Below, in pieces: positions 38,343 to 47,285 of a DNA stretch of 64,000 nucleotides (its first letter is position 1; each line of letters opens with the position of its first letter). The notes below the pieces were generated by a model. It saw only the letters and a list, made by a program, of their open reading frames with translations, was not told where the DNA came from and did not search any database. This DNA comes from Opitutales bacterium UBA5694. Lineage in GTDB: Bacteria > Verrucomicrobiota > Verrucomicrobiia > Opitutales > Opitutaceae. The stretch lies in NCBI GenBank assembly GCA_002420185.1, contig DIHO01000012.1, positions 180,714-244,713 of the forward strand, in the 5' to 3' direction. Both the position numbers and the translations under genes were made by a program.

Positions 38343-39011
38343 ATGCCAAGACCACGAGGTAAACGGAGGCCGCCAAGAAAGCCGGATCCATTCGCTAATA
38401 TAAGACGCAACCATCGAATTCGCGTTCCAAAAATCCGAGTAGTGGGTCCTGATGGGAACCAAGTAGGCCTCATGGACACGAAGGAGGCATTGGCGATCGC
38501 TCAGGAAGCAGGCTTGGATCTGGTTGAAGTTGCCGGACAAGCTAGGCCGCCGGTTTGTCGGATAATGGATTTTGGCAAATATGTCTACGAGCAACAAAAG
38601 AAGGCTAAGGACTCGAAGGGAAGCGCTAGCAAAACGAAAGAAGTCAAATTCCGACCGCGCGTGGATGTCCACGACTTCATGACGAAATTGCGTAGGGCGG
38701 AGGAATTCTTAGACAGGGGAAACAAAGTAAAGCTTACTCTGTCTTTCCGCGGTCGGGAAATGGCCCACACGGAGATTGGATTTGATACGATTCGAAGAGC
38801 AATAGCGGACATCGCTCACATGGCGACTCCCGACAACGAGCCAAGGCTGATTGGCAGAAATATAAACGTCATGCTGACGCCTCTTCCAGCAAACAAAAGA
38901 AAGCCAAAGCACAGCCATCATCTTGTGGATTCCGAGCAGGAGGAGGATGAAGACATCGAAGATGATGATGCGACGGATGTAGAGCGCGATGTAGAAGATC
39001 GGGTCTCCTAG
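38343..39011 (+). CDS. infC: Translation initiation factor IF-3 with acidic C-terminal tail
   Basis: A 222-residue protein. The N-terminal domain (VPKIRVVGPDGNQVGLMDTK, EALAIAQEAGLDLVEVAGQA, RPPVCRIMDFGKYVYEQQKK) and C-terminal domain (EFLDRGNKVKLTLSFRGREM) are both intact. An extra tail of about 40 residues after LTPLPANKR is strongly acidic (EQEEDEDIEDDDATDVE). The start is an ATG, not the AUU known from enterobacteria. It is not followed by rpmI and rplT, its usual partners, but by an amidase gene. Confidence 0.96.
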   Translation: MPRPRGKRRPPRKPDPFANIRRNHRIRVPKIRVVGPDGNQVGLMDTKEALAIAQEAGLDLVEVAGQARPPVCRIMDFGKYVYEQQKKAKDSKGSASKTKEVKFRPRVDVHDFMTKLRRAEEFLDRGNKVKLTLSFRGREMAHTEIGFDTIRRAIADIAHMATPDNEPRLIGRNINVMLTPLPANKRKPKHSHHLVDSEQEEDEDIEDDDATDVERDVEDRVS

Positions 39012-39038
39012 GATAAAGGCTGGATCTATTTTGGAAAG

Positions 39039-40148
39039 ATGAGATCTGGGCAAAGCAAACTCCAGCGTTTGCTAGTTTTTATGGGGAGTGCGGCTCTGTT
39101 TCTATCGTCCTGTCGAACACCACAGTCGGAGGTGGCGGATTCAGGGGAGACTGCTTTCGCTTCTGAATTAGGAGTCGAACCGAATCAGTTGACGACAGTA
39201 GAAACTGTGTCTGAGACCGGGGCAGTTGTTCCAATCGTAAAGAGTAAAAAGCCCAATCCGAAGGCCGCGGGGATATTTAAGCAGGCAGGACAACTAGGTG
39301 CTCGGGTTACCGAAAAGGGCGAGGGTGTCTGGCTGATTGAGAAGGGGAAGCGAAGGTTTGAGTTGAGGGAGCAAAGTCGACAAGCAATTCTGAACGGTAC
39401 GGTTGTTTACCTAAACGAGGTCTTCGCGGAAAAAAAAGGTAACTTCGCTTTAAGTCATTCAGATTTCGAATACACGTTGCGTCCGGCCCTCGATCCACCG
39501 GAGATTGTGCTTAGGTCAAAGACCGTTGTTTTAGATCCTGGCCATGGGGGAGTTGAGCCGGGATCCTTAAACCGATCCTTGCGCATCCTCGAGAAGGATC
39601 TCAACCTCGATGTGTCGCTTCGATTGCAAAAGCTGATTGAGGAGAATGGTTTCAAGGTGGTATTGACTCGCTACGACGACCGACTTGTACCTTTGGAGGA
39701 TCGGTCTCAAATTGCGAATAGGTCGAATGCTGGTGTATTCGTTAGTATTCACTTTAATGCGGCTTTCAATAAAGAAGCTTCGGGTTTAGAAACCTATTTG
39801 CTGACGCCCCAAAATTCGGCGTTATCAAATGATGATATAATCGGTTCCAGTGAACCTTCCAACCGGGTTAATCAGACCCATCTATTAAACTTTGAATTTG
39901 GATACAGGGTCCAAAGTCGATTGATCGTCGATCTGCAACGTGTTGATCGTGGAATTAAAAAGGCCCGATTTAAAGTGCTTAAAGATCTTGAATGTCCGGG
40001 TCTATTGATTGAATGCGGATTTCTATCACACGTGAAAGAAGCGCCTTTGATCAATACTCCCGTGTACCGTCAAAAATTGGCTGAATCATTGTCGGATTCC
40101 TTGACTTCGATTTTGATGACAGGCCGGATTGTTTCTTCGGATCAATGA
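39039..40148 (+). CDS. N-acetylmuramoyl-L-alanine amidase, lipoprotein (Amidase_3)
   Basis: A 369-residue protein with a lipobox (AALFLSSC), so probably membrane-anchored in the periplasm. The C-terminal Amidase_3 domain has the zinc ligands and catalytic Glu of the AmiC type: VVLDPGHGGVEPGSLNRSLR, EKDLNLDVSLRLQKLIEENG, FVSIHFNAAFNKEASGLETY and LLIECGFLSHVKEAPLI. It cleaves the amide bond between muramic acid and the stem peptide, acting in cell separation or wall turnover. The N-terminal half is unassigned. Its stop overlaps the crcB start (ATGA). Confidence 0.9.
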   Translation: MRSGQSKLQRLLVFMGSAALFLSSCRTPQSEVADSGETAFASELGVEPNQLTTVETVSETGAVVPIVKSKKPNPKAAGIFKQAGQLGARVTEKGEGVWLIEKGKRRFELREQSRQAILNGTVVYLNEVFAEKKGNFALSHSDFEYTLRPALDPPEIVLRSKTVVLDPGHGGVEPGSLNRSLRILEKDLNLDVSLRLQKLIEENGFKVVLTRYDDRLVPLEDRSQIANRSNAGVFVSIHFNAAFNKEASGLETYLLTPQNSALSNDDIIGSSEPSNRVNQTHLLNFEFGYRVQSRLIVDLQRVDRGIKKARFKVLKDLECPGLLIECGFLSHVKEAPLINTPVYRQKLAESLSDSLTSILMTGRIVSSDQ

Positions 40149-40531
40149 TCAAAGCGGCTCTGATAGTAGGACTTGGAAGCTTCCTAGGCGGCGGGTTGAG
40201 ATACCTTTCGGTTGCGTGGATAGAACGCAAGGCGGACATGGATTTCCCGCTGGCAATCCTATTGGTGAATATTACGGGTTCGTTTCTGATTGGGTTTGTG
40301 ACGCCTGGATTAGAGAGGGCTCCCTATGGGGGTGATTCCTTGATGCCCTTATTTTTGACGGCCGGAATAATGGGGGGCTTTACGACCTTCTCCACTTTTA
40401 GTCTACAAACCTTAAAGCTGGCCCAATCGGGCAACTGGAATTTGGCTTTTCTAAACGCACTAGCCAGCCTACTTTGCTGTCTAGTATCCGTGTTCACCGG
40501 ACTTATGGTAGGGGAACGGTTATTTCGCTAG
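40145..40531 (+). CDS. crcB: Fluoride channel FluC/CrcB
   Basis: A 128-residue four-helix membrane protein that exports fluoride. Family motifs are GSFLGGGLRYLSV, LAILLVNITGSFLIGFV with the conserved Asn and Gly, and the Na-site and Phe-box region GIMGGFTTFSTFSLQTLKL. Length is normal. It overlaps the amidase by 4 bases. No fluoride riboswitch is evident before it, as expected for a gene buried in an operon. Confidence 0.92.
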   Translation: MIKAALIVGLGSFLGGGLRYLSVAWIERKADMDFPLAILLVNITGSFLIGFVTPGLERAPYGGDSLMPLFLTAGIMGGFTTFSTFSLQTLKLAQSGNWNLAFLNALASLLCCLVSVFTGLMVGERLFR

Positions 40532-40584
40532 CTTTCCCCGGGCCTTCGATCGGTTCTGGGAGAGAGTGCGAGAGAATTGATGGG

Positions 40585-41166
40585 TTACACCTCGTCGATG
40601 ATCTTGTCAGCCAAACCATAGTTGATTGCTTCTTCAGCAGTCATGTAGAAGTCGCGATCTGTATCCTCCTCTATTCTCTCGAGAGGTTGACCAGAGGCAT
40701 CAGACAGAATCTTGTTGAGTCGGACACGAAGTTGTTCGAGGTATTGCGCGTGGATATGGATATCCACCGCGGGGCCCCTTAATTGACCTGCTATTAAGGG
40801 CTGATGAATCATTACGTAGGAATGTGGATACAGGTAGCGATTCCCTTTCTTGGGAGCTGACAGCAATATCGATCCCATTGATGCAGCCATGCCGGTTACG
40901 ATTACGGAGACTTCTGAAGAAATCATCTTGATAGTATCGTATATGGCCATACCAGCTGTGATAGAGCCGCCAGGGGTGTTAACGTAAAATGTAATGGGTT
41001 CGCCAGGGGCATCGGCCTCCAGATAGAGTAGAGTTTCCGTTATCTCCTTCGCGGATTCGTCAGAAACCTCACCCCAAAGGAAAATCTTCCTTTCTTTGAG
41101 GAATTTCCTTTGGATAGTAGATCCGACTGGAGACTCTTGAGGCTTTTCGTCTTTGTTCTCGGCCAT
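40585..41166 (-). CDS. clpP: ATP-dependent Clp protease proteolytic subunit
   Basis: A 193-residue serine protease subunit. The catalytic Ser is in VTGMAASMGSILLSAPKKG, the His in YPHSYVMIHQPLIAG and the Asp region in RIEEDTDRDFYMTAEEAINY. The segment YVNTPGGSITAGMAIYDT precedes it. It assembles with ClpX or ClpA, neither of which is in the window. Convergent with crcB, 53 bases away. The gap of 155 bases to sufT upstream suggests its own promoter. Confidence 0.95.
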   Translation of the reverse strand: MAENKDEKPQESPVGSTIQRKFLKERKIFLWGEVSDESAKEITETLLYLEADAPGEPITFYVNTPGGSITAGMAIYDTIKMISSEVSVIVTGMAASMGSILLSAPKKGNRYLYPHSYVMIHQPLIAGQLRGPAVDIHIHAQYLEQLRVRLNKILSDASGQPLERIEEDTDRDFYMTAEEAINYGLADKIIDEV

Positions 41167-41321
41167 AGAAAATAGTTGTATGCGATTTTGTTGGTACTTT
41201 ACAATTAAGGATTTTTAGAAAGTTCAAAGGGAAACGAGGGCTCTTACGATATTCGAGAGAAAAAACACGAATTTGATAATCGGCCGTCTGTTTGGGAACG
41301 CCGTTTTCAAAATAAAGGAGC

Positions 41322-41900
41322 CTATGCAAGTCCTAGGATCATGCGGCCTTCTTCGCTTATCATGTTTTGATCCCAAGCGGGTTCCCAGGTCAAATTTACC
41401 TCTGCTTCATCTACGCCCGGCACGAGGATTACTTTGCTTTTTGCATCCTCTGCAATGGCAGGTCCCATTCCGCATCCGGGAGCGGTGAGTGTCATTTGAA
41501 CGATGACTCTATGGCGACCGCTGTCGTTGGGTTCTACACTCATAGAGTAGACGAGACCGAGATCAACGATGTTTACGGGGATTTCTGGGTCGTAAACGTT
41601 TTTAAGTTGTTGCCAAATGGCTTCTTCATCCGGTTCTCCACCCTCACCCAACGTCTTCATGGGAGTCGCTTCCTGTTCGATTTCCTTGGACTTCTCCTCC
41701 ACCAGATCGGGTCCCAGAGCATCCGCGTCTGCTCCTTGAATCCGAGCCAAGCCGTATGGGGTCATCACTGTGTAGCTCCCGCCCAGTTGCTGTGTTATAT
41801 GGACTTTAGTTAAAGCGGGTAGTTCGATCCGATCACCACTGGGAATCTGGACCGCCTCGACCTCTCTTGTTAGGCTGCGTTCTTCGGAGTCTTTGATCAT
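41322..41900 (-). CDS. sufT: SufT family Fe-S assembly protein (DUF59)
   Basis: A 192-residue protein. The N-terminal half has a beta-rich SufT-type extension (LPALTKVHITQQLGGSYTVM). The C-terminal half is the DUF59/MIP18 domain: WQLKNVYDPEIPVNIVDLG (first glycine region DPE-P-NIVDLGLVY) and TLTAPGCGMGPAIAEDAKSK with the conserved Cys. It contributes to Fe-S maturation, especially when demand is high. It is the last gene of the fur-sufC-sufB-sufD-sufT run. Confidence 0.88.
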   Translation of the reverse strand: MIKDSEERSLTREVEAVQIPSGDRIELPALTKVHITQQLGGSYTVMTPYGLARIQGADADALGPDLVEEKSKEIEQEATPMKTLGEGGEPDEEAIWQQLKNVYDPEIPVNIVDLGLVYSMSVEPNDSGRHRVIVQMTLTAPGCGMGPAIAEDAKSKVILVPGVDEAEVNLTWEPAWDQNMISEEGRMILGLA

Positions 41901-41923
41901 GAAATTAGGGAGCGATTTGTCAG

Positions 41924-43267
41924 CTAGGATCCAAACTTCTTGCGAATCAGCTGACGGGTACAGTCAGAGAGTTTTTCATCCACGATATTTTCCAGGATCT
42001 CTTCGAAGAAGCCGTACAAGATTAGCTCTTCAGCGGTATCTTTAGGTATCCCGCGGGCAAGCATGTAGAAAATCTCCTCTTCTTGAATCTCGCTTGTCGT
42101 TGCACCGTGACTACATTTTACATCATTGGCTTCAATCTCGAGCCCAGGCAGTGAATTGGCTTCAGCTGTGTTGCTCAGCAGTAGATTTCGATTTGTTTGA
42201 TAGGCATCGGTCTGCTGGGCGACTTCATCGACTTTGATCAGACCAGAAAATATCGACTTTGAGTTTTCTTTCAAAGCATTCTTAAAAAGTAAATTTGAGG
42301 TGGTGTGCGGTGCGGAATGTGTTTGCAGGGTTCGCTGGTCGATTTCCTGGGCAGCGTTGGCCAGCGCCATAGATCTCATATCTACGTGAGCTCCAGATCC
42401 TTTGATTTGGCCGTGAGTTTCCGATCGGTAGTGCCCGCACCCGAGAATGATACTGTTCATGCTCACGGTAGAATCCTTACCGGCGATATTGGAGTTGATC
42501 TGAAATCCCAGTGTATTCTCGTTTAGGTTCTGGATGAGCGTGTAGTTTAGCTCAGAGCCAACGCCGGCGAAGAGGTGAGTGACTCCACAGGAAAACACGG
42601 ATTGCTCTCCTTCAGAGAGTTGGGCTTCGACGACACTAGCTTTTGCGTTCGCTTCAGCGATTACTAGCGTGTGGGGAAACATAGAACCATTTTCCGAAGT
42701 GGACCAATTGTAGGAACAAAATGGAGCTTCGACCTCAATTCCTTTGGGGATATAGAGGAGGACACCGTTGGTCACGAACGCGGAATGAATATGGGCGAAC
42801 TTTTCCGAGCCAAGATCGATGCCTTGTTTCATGAAGTAATCTCGAAGTAAATCGCTATGCTCGACGATTGCCTCGCTCAAGGGTGACCAAATAACCCCTT
42901 GGTCAGTCAGCTCTTTGGGAGCCCGGTTTGCCTGCACAATCTTGTTATCTGCAATTACAAAACCTCCCGCTTGTGTTCCAGTGAAACGAGACTTTTCGAC
43001 TAGAGATGAGACATTGGGTGAAACGGTATCTCTGTCGAACTGGAATTTTCCGAGGCTGAGATTGTTTCGATTGGCGAAGCGCCAATTCTCGTCATTCCGC
43101 CTCGGCATCGGCATGTTCGCATAGGAATCAAACGCGTTCGTCTTGAACTCTCTCCACCATTTAGGAACGGTATTCAAGGAATCCATATGATTCTGAAATG
43201 CGTATCGAATCGATTCGTCAAAACCTGCTTCGGCTTCCATTAAAGGATCTTCTATTAGTGAGGTCAC
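41924..43267 (-). CDS. sufD: Fe-S cluster assembly protein SufD
   Basis: A 447-residue scaffold component of the SufBCD complex. A helical N-terminus (PMPRRNDENWRFANRNN) is followed by the right-handed beta-helix core (VVEAQLSEGEQSVFSCGVTH, VSMNSIILGCGHYRSETHGQ) and a C-terminal helical domain (VKCSHGATTSEIQEEEIFYM, RGIPKDTAEELILYGFF). The conserved HG of CSHGATT is present. It follows sufB by 45 bases. No sufS or sufU is adjacent. Confidence 0.93.
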   Translation of the reverse strand: MTSLIEDPLMEAEAGFDESIRYAFQNHMDSLNTVPKWWREFKTNAFDSYANMPMPRRNDENWRFANRNNLSLGKFQFDRDTVSPNVSSLVEKSRFTGTQAGGFVIADNKIVQANRAPKELTDQGVIWSPLSEAIVEHSDLLRDYFMKQGIDLGSEKFAHIHSAFVTNGVLLYIPKGIEVEAPFCSYNWSTSENGSMFPHTLVIAEANAKASVVEAQLSEGEQSVFSCGVTHLFAGVGSELNYTLIQNLNENTLGFQINSNIAGKDSTVSMNSIILGCGHYRSETHGQIKGSGAHVDMRSMALANAAQEIDQRTLQTHSAPHTTSNLLFKNALKENSKSIFSGLIKVDEVAQQTDAYQTNRNLLLSNTAEANSLPGLEIEANDVKCSHGATTSEIQEEEIFYMLARGIPKDTAEELILYGFFEEILENIVDEKLSDCTRQLIRKKFGS

Positions 43268-43312
43268 TGAGCAATTTATAAATAAGTTAAAATATCCAGC
43301 CGATGAAGGAAG

Positions 43313-44722
43313 TCAGCCGACGGAGCCTTCCATTTCCAATTCGATTAAACGTTTTAGCTCAACGCTATACTCCATGGGGAACTGTCTGGTCAGATCATTA
43401 ACGAATCCATTCACGCTCAAACTCATCGCATCAGCCTCGCTGAGTCCGCGTTGCTGCATGTAGAAAATTTGTTCTGCGGATACTTTACTGACAGAAGCTT
43501 CATGCTGCACATAATTTTGATCACCCCGTACGGTTATTGCTGGATAGGTGTCCGTGCGGGAATCGGAATTGATAAGAAGGGCGTCGCACTCCGTGTTATT
43601 CTTGCAGCCTTTCAAGTGTTTTGGGATGCGCACCTGGCCTCGGTAGGTCGATCGTCCCTTGCCCACGCTTATCGACTTCGATATCACATTGCTTGTGGTG
43701 TCGTCTGCCGCATGGATCATCTTGGCACCGGTATCCTGGTGCTGGTCATCGTTGGCTAAGGCTATACTTAAAACTTCTCCTCGGGCTTTGCGTCCTTTGA
43801 GTATCACCCCTGGATACTTCATTGTCAGTCTTGACCCAATATTGCAATCGATCCATTTTACGACTGAGCCCTCATGGGCGATCGCTCGTTTTGTCACAAG
43901 GTTGAATACATTGCTCGACCAATTTTGGACAGTTATATATTCGATTTTGGCACCCGGCATAGCGACGAGCTCAACTACGGCACTATGGAGCGTGGCAGTG
44001 TCGAATTTTGGTGCCGTACATCCCTCCATGTAGGTGACTTCCGATCCTTCATCGGCGATAATCAGCGTTCGTTCGAATTGGCCGAAATTTTCTGCATTGA
44101 TCCGGAAGTAAGCCTGCAGAGGGTGGCTTACCTTGACCCCAGGCGGGACATATATGAATGAGCCACCCGAAAACACTGCACTGTTCAATGCTGCGTACTT
44201 GTTGTCAGCAGTAGGTATGACTTTGCCAAACCACTTTTTGAAAATTTCGGGGTGCTCCATGAGCCCGTCTGTACTGCCCATGAATATTACCCCATCCTTT
44301 GCGACTGCTTCCTTGATGTTTGAATACGCGGCTTCGGAGTCGAACTGAGCCTCAACCCCAGCCAGAAATTTTCGTTCATTCTCTGGAATGCCAAGCCGTT
44401 CGAAGGTTTCTTTGACCTCATCTGGAACGTCATCCCAACTTTTCTTGGCACGCTGATCGCCTGCGAGGTAGTAGCGGATCTTGTTGAAATCGATATTCTC
44501 TAGGTCCTTGGTGGCCCAATGCGTGGGCATTGGTTTGTCTTGAAAAACTTTTAGAGCCCGTTTGCGAAAATCGCGGATCCAGTCGTCTTCACCCTTGACA
44601 TCGCTGATGTAGTCGACAGTTCCCTCGTTCAAGCCGACACCGGCGTCGAACTTGTGAGTTTCGGCGTATTTGAAATCCCCTTTGTCCCGGTCTATCTCTA
44701 TATTGTGGGTTGCAGTTGTCAT
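43313..44722 (-). CDS. sufB: Fe-S cluster assembly protein SufB
   Basis: A 469-residue scaffold on which the cluster is built. Landmarks are SGGSFIYVPPGVKVSHPLQA, EGCTAPKFDTATLHSAVVEL, EGSVVKWIDCNIGSRLTMKY, GCKNNTECDALLINSDSRTD and VQHEASVSKVSAEQIFYMQQ. The conserved Cys in CDALL and the Glu/His set are present. It works with SufC and SufD. The order sufC-sufB-sufD is like that of cyanobacteria and other bacteria that use Suf as their main system. Confidence 0.96.
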   Translation of the reverse strand: MTTATHNIEIDRDKGDFKYAETHKFDAGVGLNEGTVDYISDVKGEDDWIRDFRKRALKVFQDKPMPTHWATKDLENIDFNKIRYYLAGDQRAKKSWDDVPDEVKETFERLGIPENERKFLAGVEAQFDSEAAYSNIKEAVAKDGVIFMGSTDGLMEHPEIFKKWFGKVIPTADNKYAALNSAVFSGGSFIYVPPGVKVSHPLQAYFRINAENFGQFERTLIIADEGSEVTYMEGCTAPKFDTATLHSAVVELVAMPGAKIEYITVQNWSSNVFNLVTKRAIAHEGSVVKWIDCNIGSRLTMKYPGVILKGRKARGEVLSIALANDDQHQDTGAKMIHAADDTTSNVISKSISVGKGRSTYRGQVRIPKHLKGCKNNTECDALLINSDSRTDTYPAITVRGDQNYVQHEASVSKVSAEQIFYMQQRGLSEADAMSLSVNGFVNDLTRQFPMEYSVELKRLIELEMEGSVG

Positions 44723-44749
44723 CTTCTTTAGGTGCTGGTTTTGGGACTT

Positions 44750-45511
44750 CTAAGCGGCGTTTTCTGCGATTTCCTTGATCCAGTCGTAACCTTTGCTTTC
44801 GAGCTCTAGGGCGAGACTCTTGTCACCGCTTTTAACGATCCGGCCGTCATACATTACATGGACCTTGTCCGGAACGATATAGTCGAGCAGGCGTTGATAG
44901 TGGGTGATGACGAGAGCACCTAGTTCCGGCCCCCGAAGTGCGTTTACTCCCTCGGAGACAATTTTCAATGCGTCAATGTCCAAGCCCGAGTCCGTTTCAT
45001 CCAAAATTGCGTACTTAGGATTAAGCATGGCTAACTGTAGGATCTCACAACGCTTCTTTTCTCCTCCTGAAAATCCTTCGTTGATAGAACGGGAAGTGAA
45101 TTTCCGATCGATCTTAAGCCTATCCATCTTTTCATAGAGCTCCTTGTAGTATGCTGGAGCATCAAGATCTTCGCCTTCTGGCAGACGTGCATTCCTCGCC
45201 GCCCGGATGAAGTTGGCGATCGATACGCCTGGTATTTCCATTGGGTATTGAAAGGCGAGGAAGAGACCAGCCCGAGAGCGTTCGTCCACTTCCAGATTAA
45301 TTATCGATTCTCCATCTATCAAGGCGTCGCCACTGGTAATTTCGTAGTCGGGATGGCCGGCTAGTGCCTTTGCCAAAGTACTTTTGCCGGTACCGTTGGG
45401 TCCCATGATGGCGTGCACTTCGCTCTTGGGAATAGTAAGGCTAAAGTCCTTTATGATCTGCTTATCGCCTATCATTACGTTCAGGTTCTTTATTTCGAGT
45501 GATGCTCTCAT
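44750..45511 (-). CDS. sufC: Fe-S assembly ATPase SufC
   Basis: A 253-residue ABC-type ATPase that energises SufBD. Walker A is IMGPNGTGKSTLAKALAGHP, the Q-loop is FLAFQYPMEIPGVSIANFI, the signature is EGFSGGEKKRCEILQLAM and Walker B is YAILDETDSGLDIDALKIV. No membrane domain is expected. Its start overlaps the fur-family stop by 4 bases, so the regulator and the assembly machine are translated together. Confidence 0.96.
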   Translation of the reverse strand: MRASLEIKNLNVMIGDKQIIKDFSLTIPKSEVHAIMGPNGTGKSTLAKALAGHPDYEITSGDALIDGESIINLEVDERSRAGLFLAFQYPMEIPGVSIANFIRAARNARLPEGEDLDAPAYYKELYEKMDRLKIDRKFTSRSINEGFSGGEKKRCEILQLAMLNPKYAILDETDSGLDIDALKIVSEGVNALRGPELGALVITHYQRLLDYIVPDKVHVMYDGRIVKSGDKSLALELESKGYDWIKEIAENAA

Positions 45512-45978
45512 GATAAATTTAGTTGAGAGGGTTCACCGCTTTCTTTGGCGGGTTGCACTTTCGTCGCACTCCTCCCGCGAAAAGTGATATCGATCGAGCT
45601 GGGTTCGAAATTCTCGGGCAAGAGGTTGGCAAGCTCATTGAGAATTTCAGGTTCTAGCTGAACGTCGAAAACCTCCCCAGTATCGTTATCATGGAAATGG
45701 GCGTGCTCGGATAGATTGGGGCAGAATCGCGTCGATTCCCGTTCGAGGTGAACCTGTTTGACTAGGTGGCACTGAACGAGCGTGTCGAGGCAGTTATATA
45801 CGGTCGCGAGAGATATGCTTGGCATATCTGCTTTGACTCGGGCGAATATCTCATCTGCGGTAGGATGGTCTCGTTTAGAGAGAATCGCATTAAATACGAC
45901 TTCTCTTTGACGCGTGGATCGAAGTCCCGCTTGGGCGAGCTTTCGTTTTAGCGTCTCTGTGGTGATTTCTGAGTTCAT
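45508..45978 (-). CDS. Fur family regulator heading the suf operon
   Basis: A 156-residue Fur/PerR-type protein. The winged-helix DNA-binding domain is clear: LRSTRQREVVFNAILSKRDH, PTADEIFARVKADMPSISLA and TVYNCLDTLVQCHLVKQVHL. The metal-sensing His residues are in SEHAHFHDNDTGEVFD, but the CxxC normally found there (HxxCxxCG) is absent and only scattered cysteines remain. It is the first gene of fur-sufC-sufB-sufD-sufT, with an ATGA overlap to sufC. A tandem palindrome array lies 57-133 bases upstream and probably is its own operator. It likely controls Fe-S assembly in response to iron or peroxide. Confidence 0.9.
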   Translation of the reverse strand: MNSEITTETLKRKLAQAGLRSTRQREVVFNAILSKRDHPTADEIFARVKADMPSISLATVYNCLDTLVQCHLVKQVHLERESTRFCPNLSEHAHFHDNDTGEVFDVQLEPEILNELANLLPENFEPSSIDITFRGRSATKVQPAKESGEPSQLNLS

Positions 45979-46034
45979 TTTTATCTATACGTGATGGCTA
46001 TAACTAAGAATCGATTTCAGAACCCAATCAAAAA

Positions 46035-46111
46035 TGGAATAATTCTAAATATCAAGATTAAATTGGAATCATTCTAGATAGAGGCTGCTCTAAATGGGAA
46101 TTGAACAATTC
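46035..46111. promoter_or_regulatory. Tandem Fur/PerR-like operators
   Basis: Two near-identical 13-base dyads, TGGAATAATTCTA at 46035-46047 and TGGAATCATTCTA at 46064-46076, match the 7-1-7 style of PerR/Fur boxes. Their centres are 29 bases apart. A third perfect dyad, GAATTGAACAATTC, lies at 46098-46111. All lie upstream of the fur-family gene on the minus strand. Confidence 0.65.
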
Positions 46112-46218
46112 TGTTTGAAGGCATTTTTATAACCTTGAGCTGAGCCAATGGGGCCCACGTAGATCAGGCGGAAGTAGATTGGCTTGCGACAAGCATTTCA
46201 GCTATGATCAAAAAGAAA

Positions 46219-47160
46219 CTATTCCGACTCCGCCAAGTAGCGCTCGGCTTCAATCGCTGCTTGGCAACCCATCCCAGCAGCGGTGATCGCCTGACGGTAG
46301 ACGTGGTCGGCGCAGTCACCAGAAACGTATACGCCAGGAATATTGGTTTTAACCTGACTGCCGGTTTCCGGAACAAAGTAGCCGTTTTCGTCCACCTTGA
46401 TGGCATCGGCGAAAGGTCCCGTATTGGGAAGGTGGCCGATGGCGATGAAAACCCCTTTGCAAGGAAGTCCCGATTGTTTGTTGGAAACTCGATTCTTTAG
46501 GCGAACGCTACTAACGTTTCCTGTGCTGTCAGCGACGATTTCTTCGACGACGGTATCCCAGAGTACCTCAATTTTTTCGTGGGCGAGAGTTCTGTCTGCC
46601 ATGATCTTTGATGCACGAAGTGCGTCGCGGCGGTGAATCAAGGTGATCTTTCTACAAAATCGAGTGAGAAAAAGGGCTTCTTCGCAAGCGGTATCGCCAC
46701 CCCCAACGACTACTACATCCAAGTTGCGGTAAAAGGCTCCATCACAGGTGGCACAAGTGGTGACTCCTCTGCCCCCAAACATCTCTTTTTCACCGGGTAC
46801 TCCCAATAGCCTAGGAGAGGCTCCAGTCGCAATGATAACAGATCGGGCCTTGTACTCACGGGATGAAGTTTTGAGAGTATATGCGGATTGGGAAAAGTCG
46901 ATTGACTCAATTTGGCTTTGTTCGAAGCGAGTGCCAAAGCGAGTCGCTTGCTTACGCAAATTATCCATCAGCATAAAACCGTCAATCCCGTCTGGAAATC
47001 CAGGAAAATTCTCCACCTCACTGGTCTGAGTCAGTTGGCCACCGGGTAGGTAACCCTCAAGGACGAGAGGGTTTAAGTTGGCACGAGCGGTGTAAATCGC
47101 TGCAGTAAGGCCAGAGCAGCCAGTGCCAATGATGAGGACGTTTTCTATATCGTTAGACAT
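46219..47160 (-). CDS. trxB: Thioredoxin reductase
   Basis: A 313-residue NADPH- and FAD-dependent enzyme that reduces thioredoxin. I start at ATG 47160 (SNDIENVLIIGTGCSGLTAA) because this puts the FAD-binding GxGxxG at the N-terminus; the frame runs 32 codons further upstream without homology. The redox-active pair is CATC in VTTCATCDGAFYRNLDVVVV. The NADPH motif VVVGGGDTACEEALFLTRF and C-terminal NIPGVYVSGDCADHVYRQAI are present. Divergent from tatD. Confidence 0.95.
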   Translation of the reverse strand: MSNDIENVLIIGTGCSGLTAAIYTARANLNPLVLEGYLPGGQLTQTSEVENFPGFPDGIDGFMLMDNLRKQATRFGTRFEQSQIESIDFSQSAYTLKTSSREYKARSVIIATGASPRLLGVPGEKEMFGGRGVTTCATCDGAFYRNLDVVVVGGGDTACEEALFLTRFCRKITLIHRRDALRASKIMADRTLAHEKIEVLWDTVVEEIVADSTGNVSSVRLKNRVSNKQSGLPCKGVFIAIGHLPNTGPFADAIKVDENGYFVPETGSQVKTNIPGVYVSGDCADHVYRQAITAAGMGCQAAIEAERYLAESE

Positions 47161-47285
47161 TTCGAGTTTTGATTCAGATTTGAAAGTAGTTGGTTGGCGA
47201 TGATAAAAATAGATCTGTTTCGCGACGGAGAAGCGAGGTTGAGAATAGCTTTGCAACCCAGGTCTTCTCCCTTAAGCGGTTTTTG

